Shown piece by piece: positions 1 through 6,377 of a DNA stretch of 7,078 bases. How positions within the stretch are numbered: position 1 is the stretch's first letter; every line of letters begins with the position of its first letter. A program made the position numbers and the translations under genes. This DNA is from Gammaproteobacteria bacterium. GTDB lineage: Bacteria; Pseudomonadota; Gammaproteobacteria; Chromatiales; Chromatiaceae. Under the pieces are notes generated by a model. The model saw only the letters and a list, made by a program, of their open reading frames with translations, did no database searches and had not been told where the DNA came from. Location: NCBI GenBank assembly GCA_015767355.1, contig JADWMH010000038.1, positions 1 to 7,078 on the forward strand, given 5' to 3'.

Positions 1-12
1 GTGCTCCGTGGT
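1..12 (+). repeat. Possible repeat end next to the lon stop codon
   Basis: These 12 bases lie directly downstream of the leftward lon-type gene and match 6441-6452 exactly. On the coding strand of lon, the sequence from the stop codon reads TAAACCACGGAGCAC, close to the outer end of the hairpin repeat (TTTAACCACAG). A repeat arm probably starts here and runs beyond the edge. The fragment is too short to be sure. Confidence 0.35.
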
Positions 13-2415
13 TTATTTTCTTTTGGCTTTGCGCTGAGGAAACAAAACAGCCGCCACATCCGTGTATTGGCTGGCGAAGTGGACCTTGAATCCCCTGGTG
101 ATATGTTGCGGGATCTCTTCAAAATCTCCCTGGTTGTCCGCCGGCAGTATCAGCTCGCGAATACCTGCGCGGCGGGCGGCGATCACTTTTTCGCGGACGC
201 CGCCAACGGGGAAGACTTCTCCTGTGAGGGTGAGTTCGCCAGTCATGGCGATGTTGCGCACCGGTTTGCGATTCAGCGCCAGGGATAGCAAAGCGCTGGC
301 CATGGCGGCTCCGGCAGAGGGGCCGTCTTTGGGAGTTGCCCCGGCCGGGACATGCAGGTGGATGAAAGCCTCCTTGAAATAACCGGGATCTGCGTTGAAT
401 TCTTCGGCATTGCTGAGGATATAGCCATAGGCGATCTCCGCCGACTCTTTCATGACATCGCCAAGCTGACCGGTCAGCTTGAAGCCGCGATTGAAACTGT
501 GAGTGTGAACCGCCTCGATACTCAGTGTTGCCCCCCCCATGCTGGTCCAGGCCAGCCCGGTGATGACGCCGACGCCATTGAGATTGCGCTCATCCCTGAA
601 GAGAGGATGGCCCAGGTAGGACTCCAGGTCCTCCTTCTTGATCTCGATCGGCGTGGCTTCATCATGCAGGATTTTTACCACGCTCTTGCGCACGATTTTA
701 CCAATCATCTTCTCCAGTCGGCGTACACCGGCATCGCGTGCATAGCGATCAATAATTGCGCGCAGTGCAATTGCCCCAAGTTTGACCTGGTTACGCTTCA
801 GTCCGGCGCGCTTTAGCTGGCGTGGGAGCAGGTATTTGCGTGCAATCTGCAGCTTCTCTTCTGCGATATAGGCTGAAAGGGGGATAACCTCCATACGATC
901 CAGCAGAGGCGCCGGTATGGTATCGGTCTGGTTGGCGGTACAGATAAAAAGGGTGTTGGAGAGGTCGAAACGAAGATCAAGATAGTGATCCAGAAAGTCC
1001 TGATTCTGTTCGGGATCCAGCACTTCCAGCAGTGCGGAGGCCGGGTCGCCCTGATATGAGCTTCCGATTTTATCGATCTCATCCAGTATGATCACCGGAT
1101 TCTGCGTTTCGGCCTCTTTCATCGCCTGAATGAATTTCCCTGGCATGGCGCCGATATAGGTGCGGCGATGCCCCTTGATCTCTGCTTCATCGCGGATGCC
1201 GCCGACCGAGAGACGGAAAAAATTGCGATCCAGTGCGGCGGCTATGGAGTGGCCGATCGAGGTCTTTCCAACTCCCGGCGGACCGACCAGCAGAATGATG
1301 GAGCCGCTGATCTCACCCTTCATCTTGCCAACGGCGAGGAACTCGATGATGCGCTCCTTGACGTCGTCGAGTCCGTAATGGTCGCGATCCAGAACCTTGC
1401 GCGCATTCTGCAGATCGAGGTTGTCCTGTGACTCCACTCCCCAGGGAAGCACAGTGATCCAGTCGATGTAGTTGCGCGTGAGGGCATATTCCGGGGAGCC
1501 TGTCTCGAGCACGGCCAGTTTTTTCATCTCCTCATCGAGACGTTTTTGAGCCTGTTCGCTGAGATCCAGCTCCTGCATGCGTTCACGAAAGGTATCGAGT
1601 TCGGCGGTGCGGTCATCCTTGGCGATGCCGAGCTCCTGCTGAATCTCCTTCAACTGTTCACGCAGGAAAAATTCGCGCTGCTGCTTATCCATACGCTCTT
1701 CAACGCGCTGACGGATATTGTGTTGGGATTTTGCAACTTCCAGCTCGTTGTGCAGCAGGTTGATGACCTTCTCCATGCGCGGCAGCACTTTGGGCGTCTC
1801 CAGCACCTCCTGCAGCTCCTCCTTGTTGGCAGTGGTCAGGCTTGCTGCAAAATCCGCCAGATGAGAGGGGTCATCGGGGCCAAAGCGATCAAGAAACATG
1901 CGCAGCTCTTCCGCATAGAGCGGATTGAGCGGCAGCAGCTCCTTGATGGTGTTGATGATGGCCATGGCGTATGACTTGATGTCATCATCCGGAGTGCCGC
2001 TGAACTCCTTGATATACTCGACGCGCGCAGTGAAAGGGGCTTTGTCTGTGAGGATTTCCAGAATGCGAAAGCGCTGCAGGCATTCGATCAAAACTTGTAA
2101 ATGACCATCCACTGTCTGTGCGCGATGAATGCGTCCGACAGCGCCGACGCTGTAGAAATCCTCACTCTTCGCCAGTTCGGATTTGTCTCCATGTGTCAGA
2201 ATAATTCCAACCAGATCATTCTCTGACTCAGAGATCTCCTGGATCGTCGGCGCCCATGCAGTAGCATCCATCAGCAGCGGCACCGCCTGTCCAGGAAAAA
2301 ACGGACGGGAAGCAACCGGCAGCAGATGGATGATATTGGGTAAAACATCACCGGCGCGTGCCAACGGGTTTTTGGGGATGATCTCGATGTCGGGTGGTGT
2401 GGTTTGGTCACTCAT
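13..2415 (-). CDS. lon: Lon-family ATP-dependent AAA+ serine protease, AsrA-like second Lon type
   Basis: This 800-residue cytoplasmic protease unfolds and degrades damaged or regulatory proteins using ATP. An N-terminal substrate-recognition domain (about residues 28-215) is followed by a coiled-coil stretch (about 220-300). The AAA+ module has Walker A GPPGVGKT (378-385), Walker B VIILDEID (441-448), a sensor-1-like TAN (493-495), an arginine finger in LLDRMEV (R507) and a sensor-2-like GVRRLEK. The C-terminal protease domain carries catalytic Ser700 in KDGPSAG and Lys743 in GGVREKV. Length is normal for LonA (E. coli 784). From memory, the wording around residues 149-206 (IKELLPLNPLY, DFAASLTTA) matches Pseudomonas PA0779 (AsrA) rather than E. 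coli Lon. The neighbourhood also lacks clpX and hupB, the usual canonical lon neighbours. The start overlaps the rsmA stop by one base, with GGAA about nine bases upstream, so translation is probably coupled. The family call is near certain; the AsrA subtype is an inference. Confidence 0.96.
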   Translation of the reverse strand: MSDQTTPPDIEIIPKNPLARAGDVLPNIIHLLPVASRPFFPGQAVPLLMDATAWAPTIQEISESENDLVGIILTHGDKSELAKSEDFYSVGAVGRIHRAQTVDGHLQVLIECLQRFRILEILTDKAPFTARVEYIKEFSGTPDDDIKSYAMAIINTIKELLPLNPLYAEELRMFLDRFGPDDPSHLADFAASLTTANKEELQEVLETPKVLPRMEKVINLLHNELEVAKSQHNIRQRVEERMDKQQREFFLREQLKEIQQELGIAKDDRTAELDTFRERMQELDLSEQAQKRLDEEMKKLAVLETGSPEYALTRNYIDWITVLPWGVESQDNLDLQNARKVLDRDHYGLDDVKERIIEFLAVGKMKGEISGSIILLVGPPGVGKTSIGHSIAAALDRNFFRLSVGGIRDEAEIKGHRRTYIGAMPGKFIQAMKEAETQNPVIILDEIDKIGSSYQGDPASALLEVLDPEQNQDFLDHYLDLRFDLSNTLFICTANQTDTIPAPLLDRMEVIPLSAYIAEEKLQIARKYLLPRQLKRAGLKRNQVKLGAIALRAIIDRYARDAGVRRLEKMIGKIVRKSVVKILHDEATPIEIKKEDLESYLGHPLFRDERNLNGVGVITGLAWTSMGGATLSIEAVHTHSFNRGFKLTGQLGDVMKESAEIAYGYILSNAEEFNADPGYFKEAFIHLHVPAGATPKDGPSAGAAMASALLSLALNRKPVRNIAMTGELTLTGEVFPVGGVREKVIAARRAGIRELILPADNQGDFEEIPQHITRGFKVHFASQYTDVAAVLFPQRKAKRK

Positions 2416-3218
2416 TATTGCTGTTCCATCATATCTTTTTTGCGATCACCCACAAGGTTGGCCAGCTGCACATAACTGCTGACGGGGATCACTTCTGCTC
2501 TCGCAGTCGGGTCAATTGCAACAGCTTCCAACATGGGGGCGTCGACACTTTTTTTCAAGGAGTTAAGAACAATCTTGCGTCGCTGGCTGAACGCCTGCTG
2601 TAATATTTGATCCAGCATCTGAGGGTAACGGATTGCACGAATAGCATTGATATCAGGAGTCAGGCGCACAATGGCAGACTCAACCTTCGGCGCCGGTTTG
2701 AACGCGCCCGCACCGATCAGGAACAACATTTCACTGCTGCAGCGCGCCTGAATAGCCACCGAGAGGCGTCCGTAGGTCTTAGAACCTGGCGCAGCGACAA
2801 TACGCTCAACCACCTCTCTCTGCAGCATGAAGTGGAGATCGCGGATGCACTCGGCCTGTTTGAGAAGATGAAACAACAGTGGCGTGGAGATGTTATAGGG
2901 AAGGTTTCCCAGCAGACGCAGTTTTTCATCCTTTTCCACAAGGCTGCAGAAGTCAAAGCGCAGCGCATCAGCGTTGTGAATGTGGAAATGGTCTGCTTGA
3001 CTGACTGCATGCAGCCCTGAAATCAGATCCCGATCCAGCTCGATCACATCCAGTTTGCTGCAGCGATCGATCAAGTGTGTGGTTATGGCGCCCTGTCCCG
3101 GGCCAATCTCGACCAGGTGCTGGTCTGCTTGCGGTTGAATGGCGTTGACAATACGTTGTATTATGGCAGGATCATGTAAAAAATTTTGGCCGAAGCGTTT
3201 TCTTGGTTGATGTCGCAT
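2415..3218 (-). CDS. rsmA: 16S rRNA (adenine(1518)-N(6)/adenine(1519)-N(6))-dimethyltransferase RsmA/KsgA
   Basis: This 267-residue enzyme uses S-adenosylmethionine to dimethylate two adjacent adenines in the 3'-terminal hairpin of 16S rRNA, a late step and checkpoint in 30S subunit assembly. Visible motifs are the N-terminal FGQNFLHD (9-16), SAM-binding motif I VEIGPGQG (36-43), IELD (59-62), an acidic NAD motif (82-84), the catalytic NLPY (105-108), FKPAPKVES (173-181) and AFSQRRK (209-215). Length fits the family (E. coli 273). Conserved sequence begins by residue 6 and an in-frame stop lies shortly upstream, so the ATG at 3216-3218 is the only plausible start. No Shine-Dalgarno sits at normal spacing: the nearest purine-rich AAGGA is about 21 bases away, so initiation may be weak or leaderless. 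It heads the leftward unit with the lon-type gene. The surA, pdxA and apaGH neighbours seen in enterobacteria are absent here. Confidence 0.97.
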   Translation of the reverse strand: MRHQPRKRFGQNFLHDPAIIQRIVNAIQPQADQHLVEIGPGQGAITTHLIDRCSKLDVIELDRDLISGLHAVSQADHFHIHNADALRFDFCSLVEKDEKLRLLGNLPYNISTPLLFHLLKQAECIRDLHFMLQREVVERIVAAPGSKTYGRLSVAIQARCSSEMLFLIGAGAFKPAPKVESAIVRLTPDINAIRAIRYPQMLDQILQQAFSQRRKIVLNSLKKSVDAPMLEAVAIDPTARAEVIPVSSYVQLANLVGDRKKDMMEQQ

Positions 3219-3290
3219 GATGATATTATGCTATAAATATCCTTCTCCGAGTCATTGATTGCGATCTCAAGAGTTATTTAATAATTATCT

Positions 3291-3306
3291 ACAGATGAAC
3301 ACAGAT
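3291..3306 (+). repeat. Degenerate ACAGAT repeat pair, left flank of the intergenic element
   Basis: Two ACAGAT units start exactly ten bases apart (3291 and 3301) with GAAC between them. They match the 10-base unit found in the hairpin at 6301-6371. Units in the opposite orientation (TCTGTG) occur on the far side of the CGCAAAG hairpin at 3494, 3511 and 3531, so the flanks form a loose inverted arrangement. The copy is degraded. Confidence 0.55.
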
Positions 3307-3360
3307 CTATAATCCTTGAGTGGCCAACATCTTTACAAATGAGTCAAATTTTAATAATGG

Positions 3361-3421
3361 CTCTCGCAAAGTCGCAAAGAACGCCAAAAAAACCTTTGCG
3401 ATCTTTGCGTCTTGGCGAGAG
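3361..3421. repeat. CGCAAAG-type imperfect inverted repeat (hairpin)
   Basis: Arms 3361-3387 and 3395-3421 pair at 23 of 27 positions by hand, with mismatches at 3368, 3372, 3381 and 3385. The apex is the short A-rich 3388-3394. The outer ends are CTCTCGC and GCGAGAG. Each arm carries tandem CGCAAAG-like words; on the right arm CTTTGCG occurs at 3394-3400 and again at 3403-3409. This resembles dispersed CGCAAAG repeats found between genes in many environmental bacteria (general recollection, not searched). The structure suggests a REP-like or miniature non-autonomous element. It is not followed by a clean T-tract, so terminator function is unlikely. Confidence 0.8.
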
Positions 3422-3492
3422 GAAAATTTTTTCTTTTATACCTCGTTAGTCTGAGACAGGGTCTCGCTAGAGATGTAATAATATCTGAGATT

Positions 3493-3537
3493 ATCTGTGG
3501 TAAAAAAGTGTCTGTGGCTTGAGGGATAATTCTGTGT
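3493..3537 (-). repeat. Degenerate TCTGTG repeats, right flank of the intergenic element
   Basis: TCTGTG occurs at 3494-3499, 3511-3516 and 3531-3536, spaced 17 and 20 bases apart. These are reverse complements of the CACAGA core in the left flank and in the 6301-6371 hairpin. The first is preceded by TTA and followed by GGT, as in the right arm of that hairpin (TTATCTGTGGTTA). Spacing is less regular than in the intact copy, so this is probably a decayed remnant. Confidence 0.5.
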
Positions 3538-3584
3538 CAATGCTCTGGATACGGCCATGCTTCATCATCAAGATTAAATAAACA

Positions 3585-4373
3585 ATGAAAAATATACTGG
3601 TAATAGGTGGCCACGATCCCAGTGGCGGGGCAGGCATTCAGGCTGATATCGAAGCGATTGCGGCCAATGGCTGCCATGCGGTGACGGTGATTTCGGCCCT
3701 GACGGTTCAGGATACCTGCAATGTGTTTCAGATGATCCCGGTAAAGGCCAGTATATTACGCCGTCAGCTCGATGTGCTGTTGAATGATATGCCGGTTGCC
3801 GCTGTCAAGATCGGTTTGATCGGAAATGCCGAGAATGCCAGGTTGATTGCACAACGACTCAGGATGATGCCGCAGATTCCAATCATCGTAGACCCCGTAC
3901 TTGCAGCTGGCGGAGGCTCGGAACTGGCAACAGACGCACTGCTGCAGTTTTATAGAAATGAGTTGCTGCCATTGACCACGGTATTCACGCCGAACCTCCC
4001 CGAAGCACAGCGCCTTAGTGAGAAGAGTGAGGTTGACAGCTGCGCTTTTGCACTGCTGGATAAGGGAGCGAGAAATGTCCTGATTACCGGTGGCCATGAA
4101 CAGGCAGATGCCGTCATTAATCGCCTCTATGATGTCAGTGGTGAAGTCAGCGAATGGGAATGGCCGATTCTCGAAGGTGAATTTCACGGCTCTGGCTGCA
4201 CCCTGGCGTCAGCAATAGCAGCCTTTGTAGCGCAGCAAATCCCGTTAAAACTTGCGCTGCGTCTTGCACAGGCATACACCTGCGATACCCTGGACAATGC
4301 CCGTAAACTGGGCAAGGGTCAGCTGATTCCTCTGCGAATCGCTGGCTGCGGCAATGGTGGTGATGCCGAGTGA
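3585..4373 (+). CDS. thiD: Hydroxymethylpyrimidine/phosphomethylpyrimidine kinase ThiD
   Basis: This 262-residue cytoplasmic kinase of the ribokinase-like fold phosphorylates 4-amino-5-hydroxymethyl-2-methylpyrimidine (HMP), then HMP phosphate, giving the pyrophosphate that ThiE uses in thiamine synthesis. Family marks are the N-terminal GGHDPSGGAGIQAD (8-21), Gln42 in ALTVQDT at the position that contacts HMP in characterised ThiD, VKIGLIG (74-80), DPVLAAGGGSEL (103-114), TPNLPEA (135-141), ITGGH (167-171) and the anion-hole HGSGCTLASA (201-210) with catalytic-site Cys205. Length matches E. coli ThiD (266). It is a single kinase domain with no fused ThiE or ThiN. The start is the first ATG of the frame just before conserved sequence, and the ribosome binding site is weak. 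The stop overlaps the thiE GTG by four bases. Vitamin B6 kinases share the fold, but operon placement and motifs favour ThiD. Confidence 0.95.
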   Translation: MKNILVIGGHDPSGGAGIQADIEAIAANGCHAVTVISALTVQDTCNVFQMIPVKASILRRQLDVLLNDMPVAAVKIGLIGNAENARLIAQRLRMMPQIPIIVDPVLAAGGGSELATDALLQFYRNELLPLTTVFTPNLPEAQRLSEKSEVDSCAFALLDKGARNVLITGGHEQADAVINRLYDVSGEVSEWEWPILEGEFHGSGCTLASAIAAFVAQQIPLKLALRLAQAYTCDTLDNARKLGKGQLIPLRIAGCGNGGDAE

Positions 4374-4987
4374 ATCTATCCGGGCTGTACGCCATTACGA
4401 TACCCTCGGAAAATCTCCTTCAGCAGGTTGAAGCAGCTATTGCCGGTGGCGCGGCGGTGATTCAGTATCGGGAAAAAAGCAGTGACCAGTCGCTACGCCT
4501 TGAACAGGCACTACAGTTAAGCCGGATTTGCAGTGCGGCAGATATCCCCTTGATTATCAATGATGATATTGAATTGGCCGCAAGGGTTTCAGCCGCAGGG
4601 GTGCATCTGGGGCGTGATGATATAGCCCTGGAAAGTGCACGTCGGGATCTTGGAGACGAGGCCATTATCGGTATCTCCTGTTACAACGACTTTGATTTGG
4701 CGCTGCAGGCGCAACGGCAGGGTGCGGACTATATCGCCTTTGGCAGTTTCTTTGCATCCCCGACCAAGCCGCTTGCTGTACGGGCTGACAAATCCTTATT
4801 GCAGCGCGCAAAACAGGAGCTTGAAATTCCCGTGGTTGCGATTGGCGGCATAACAACGGACAATGGCAAAATCTTGATCGAGGCCGGCGCAGATATGCTG
4901 GCTGTGATTACAGCACTCTTTGCACAAGCGGATGTCGAACAGGCCAGCCACAGCTTTGTACAACTATTCTCGGAGGAGAAACAATGA
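4370..4987 (+). CDS. thiE: Thiamine-phosphate synthase ThiE
   Basis: This 205-residue TIM-barrel enzyme condenses HMP pyrophosphate with hydroxyethylthiazole phosphate to form thiamine phosphate and pyrophosphate. Signature sequences appear in the expected order: IQYREK (31-36), IINDD (62-66), GVHLGRDD (77-84), GISCYN (101-106), FGSFFASPTKP (124-134), VVAIGGIT (155-162) and GADMLAVI (173-180). Length is close to E. coli ThiE (211). The GTG start at 4370-4372 lies inside a GTGA overlap with the thiD stop, and conserved sequence (LSGLYAIT) begins at residue 3, so a later start is unlikely. Upstream GGTGGTGATG is only a weak ribosome binding site, consistent with coupling to thiD. It acts directly after ThiD in the pathway. 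The 3' end overlaps hemL by four bases. Confidence 0.96.
   Translation: MNLSGLYAITIPSENLLQQVEAAIAGGAAVIQYREKSSDQSLRLEQALQLSRICSAADIPLIINDDIELAARVSAAGVHLGRDDIALESARRDLGDEAIIGISCYNDFDLALQAQRQGADYIAFGSFFASPTKPLAVRADKSLLQRAKQELEIPVVAIGGITTDNGKILIEAGADMLAVITALFAQADVEQASHSFVQLFSEEKQ
4972..4978 (+). promoter_or_regulatory. Strong ribosome binding site for hemL
   Basis: GGAGGAG lies five bases before the hemL ATG at 4984, inside the last codons of thiE. It is the best Shine-Dalgarno in the rightward unit. HemL may therefore be translated more strongly than ThiD or ThiE from the same message, and it fixes the hemL start. Confidence 0.85.
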
Positions 4988-6267
4988 GCCAGTCCAGTGA
5001 TCTGTTTGCACAGGCGCAGTTGCATATCCCCGGAGGGGTCAATTCACCGGTACGCGCTTTTAAGGGCGTTGGCGGCGACCCGGTTTTCATCGATTCTGCT
5101 ACAGGAGCCTGGCTCTATGATGCGGACGGCAACCGCTATATCGACTATGTCGGTTCCTGGGGGCCAATGATCCTCGGGCACGCCCATCCTCAGGTGATCG
5201 AGGCCGTTGAAGCGGTGGTGCGCAAGGGGCTCTCTTTTGGCGCGCCTACCGAACTCGAAACACAAATGGCCGACAAGGTTTGTGAACTGATGCCGTCCAT
5301 CGAAATGGTGCGCATGGTCTCGTCCGGTACAGAAGCAACCATGAGCGCCATTCGCCTGGCGCGAGGCTTTACCGGACGTGATAAAATCGTCAAATTCGAG
5401 GGCTGTTATCACGGCCACTCCGACTCACTGCTGGTCAAGGCAGGCTCTGGCGCACTCACGTTTGGCGAGCCCTCGTCGCCGGGAGTTCCTGCATCCCTGG
5501 CCGAACACACCATTACGCTGAACTACAATGACAGCGCCCAGGTGCGTGAAACGTTCTCCAGTATCGGTGATCAAATCGCATGTATCATCGTTGAGCCTGT
5601 TGCAGGCAATATGAACTGCATCCCGCCTCTTCCCGGTTTTCTCGAGACCCTGCGCAGTGAATGCGACAAATCGGGTGCGGTGTTGATATTCGATGAGGTA
5701 ATGACGGGTTTTCGCGTGGCGCTTGGCGGGGCACAGGCCCTGTATGATGTCAAACCCGATCTGACCACTCTGGGCAAAGTAATTGGCGGCGGCATGCCGG
5801 TCGGCGCCTTTGGCGGAAAACGTGAAATCATGGAAAAAATCTCTCCGCTGGGTCCTGTCTACCAGGCGGGAACACTCTCCGGCAATCCAATTGCCATGAC
5901 TGCCGGCCTGAAAACATTGGAGTTGATCTCTGAGACCGATTTCTATAGCAGCTTGACAGCAAAAACTGAGGCGCTGGTCAGTGGATTGAAAATGAGAGCT
6001 GCAGCTGCAGGTGTTTCTGTGGCTACGAACCAGGTGGGCGGCATGTTCGGACTCTTTTTCAGCGATGCTGACAAAGTGTCTGACTTTGCACAGTCGATGG
6101 CATGTAATCAGGAGCAGTTCAGGAGATTCTTCCATGCGATGCTGGATCGGGGCGTCTATCTGGCTCCCTCCGCGTTTGAAGCGGGTTTTGTCTCGGCTGC
6201 ACATAGCGATGAGGACCTGCAGCAAACCCTGGCCGCCGCTGAAGAGTCCTTTGCTGAAGTGGTGTGA
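4984..6267 (+). CDS. hemL: Glutamate-1-semialdehyde 2,1-aminomutase HemL
   Basis: This 427-residue pyridoxal-phosphate enzyme converts glutamate-1-semialdehyde, made by HemA from glutamyl-tRNA, to 5-aminolevulinate, the precursor of haem and other tetrapyrroles. It is a class-III aminotransferase-fold protein with the GSA-specific N-terminus IPGGVNSPVRAF (15-26). Further marks are GSWGPMILGHAHP (57-69), the phosphate-binding SSGTEATM (113-120), CYHGHSD (141-147), EPVAGNM (204-210), FDEVMTGFR (236-244) and the Schiff-base Lys265 in TTLGKVIGGGMPVGAFGG. QAGTLSGNP (294-302) is also typical. Length equals the family norm (E. coli 426) and every catalytic residue I can check is present. The ATGA overlap with thiE and the strong ribosome binding site support the start. 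It is the last gene of the unit; a repeat hairpin follows 33 bases after its stop. Linkage to thiDE is common in gammaproteobacteria (recollection). Confidence 0.98.
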   Translation: MSQSSDLFAQAQLHIPGGVNSPVRAFKGVGGDPVFIDSATGAWLYDADGNRYIDYVGSWGPMILGHAHPQVIEAVEAVVRKGLSFGAPTELETQMADKVCELMPSIEMVRMVSSGTEATMSAIRLARGFTGRDKIVKFEGCYHGHSDSLLVKAGSGALTFGEPSSPGVPASLAEHTITLNYNDSAQVRETFSSIGDQIACIIVEPVAGNMNCIPPLPGFLETLRSECDKSGAVLIFDEVMTGFRVALGGAQALYDVKPDLTTLGKVIGGGMPVGAFGGKREIMEKISPLGPVYQAGTLSGNPIAMTAGLKTLELISETDFYSSLTAKTEALVSGLKMRAAAAGVSVATNQVGGMFGLFFSDADKVSDFAQSMACNQEQFRRFFHAMLDRGVYLAPSAFEAGFVSAAHSDEDLQQTLAAAEESFAEVV

Positions 6268-6300
6268 TACGCTGTGATAACCATTCAAAATTTTATTTCA

Positions 6301-6371
6301 CCACAGATGCACACAGATAAACACAGATTAAAGATAAGAAAATATCTGTGTGCATCCGTGTTTATCTGTGG
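6301..6371. repeat. Long inverted repeat built of 10-base ACACAGAT units
   Basis: The left arm 6301-6328 pairs with 6344-6371 at 23 of 28 positions by hand around a 15-base loop. A few further pairs extend it to 6296-6376. The left arm is three consecutive 10-base units, CCACAGATGC, ACACAGATAA and ACACAGATTA. The right arm carries three inverted units. This gives both tandem direct periodicity and an overall palindrome. It lies between hemL and the DedA gene. No T-run follows, so it is not a classical terminator, although a stable RNA stem here could protect the hemL mRNA 3' end. It is probably a dispersed intergenic or miniature element; similar ACCACAGATGAACACAGAT repeats are familiar in many proteobacterial genomes (recollection). 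Confidence 0.85.
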
Positions 6372-6377
6372 TTAAAC

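Larger units (their letters stand above)
3219..3584. other. Divergent intergenic region, repeat-rich, with presumed rsmA and thiD promoters
   Basis: These 366 bases separate the leftward rsmA unit from the rightward thiD unit and must hold both promoters. The DNA is visibly richer in A and T than the flanking genes. Much of it is repeat: a 61-base CGCAAAG hairpin at 3361-3421, flanked by degenerate ACAGAT/TCTGTG units. A small perfect hairpin (GAGAC-AGG-GTCTC) lies at 3453-3465 with no following T-run, so it is not a terminator. GATAAT at 3525-3530 resembles a -10 box for thiD but lacks a good -35 partner. Two CTGAGA words (3451-3456, 3485-3490) recall part of the TPP riboswitch consensus, but the rest of that consensus is missing. 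I see no coding sequence. Confidence 0.7.

Noticed and set aside
1546..1974. 142-codon plus-strand frame, with several others between 1 and 2482
   Set aside because: All lie opposite the lon-type gene, whose motifs and length are complete. The leucine- and glutamine-rich translations are reverse-strand artefacts.
2607..3020. 137-codon plus-strand frame opposite rsmA
   Set aside because: It is antisense to a complete rsmA and has no recognisable motif or ribosome binding site.
3453..3465. GAGAC-AGG-GTCTC hairpin as a rho-independent terminator
   Set aside because: The stem is only five base pairs, no T-tract follows, and neither flanking gene ends toward it.
3451..3584. Possible TPP (THI-box) riboswitch ahead of thiD
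   Set aside because: CTGAGA occurs at 3451 and 3485, but the GAACCTGA-like and TAATACCAGCG-like parts of the consensus and the needed pairing helices are absent.
5425..6288. 287-codon open frame on the minus strand opposite hemL
   Set aside because: It is fully antisense to a well-supported hemL. Its translation is rich in Cys, His and Arg with no domain, as expected of a shadow frame.
6301..6371. CRISPR-like array of short repeats
   Set aside because: Units are only 10 bases with no unique spacers, and half are in inverted orientation.
6301..6376. Hairpin as the rho-independent terminator of hemL
   Set aside because: The stem is A/T-containing and not followed by a T-run on the plus strand. 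The repeated internal units fit a dispersed repeat better, though some 3'-end effect is possible.
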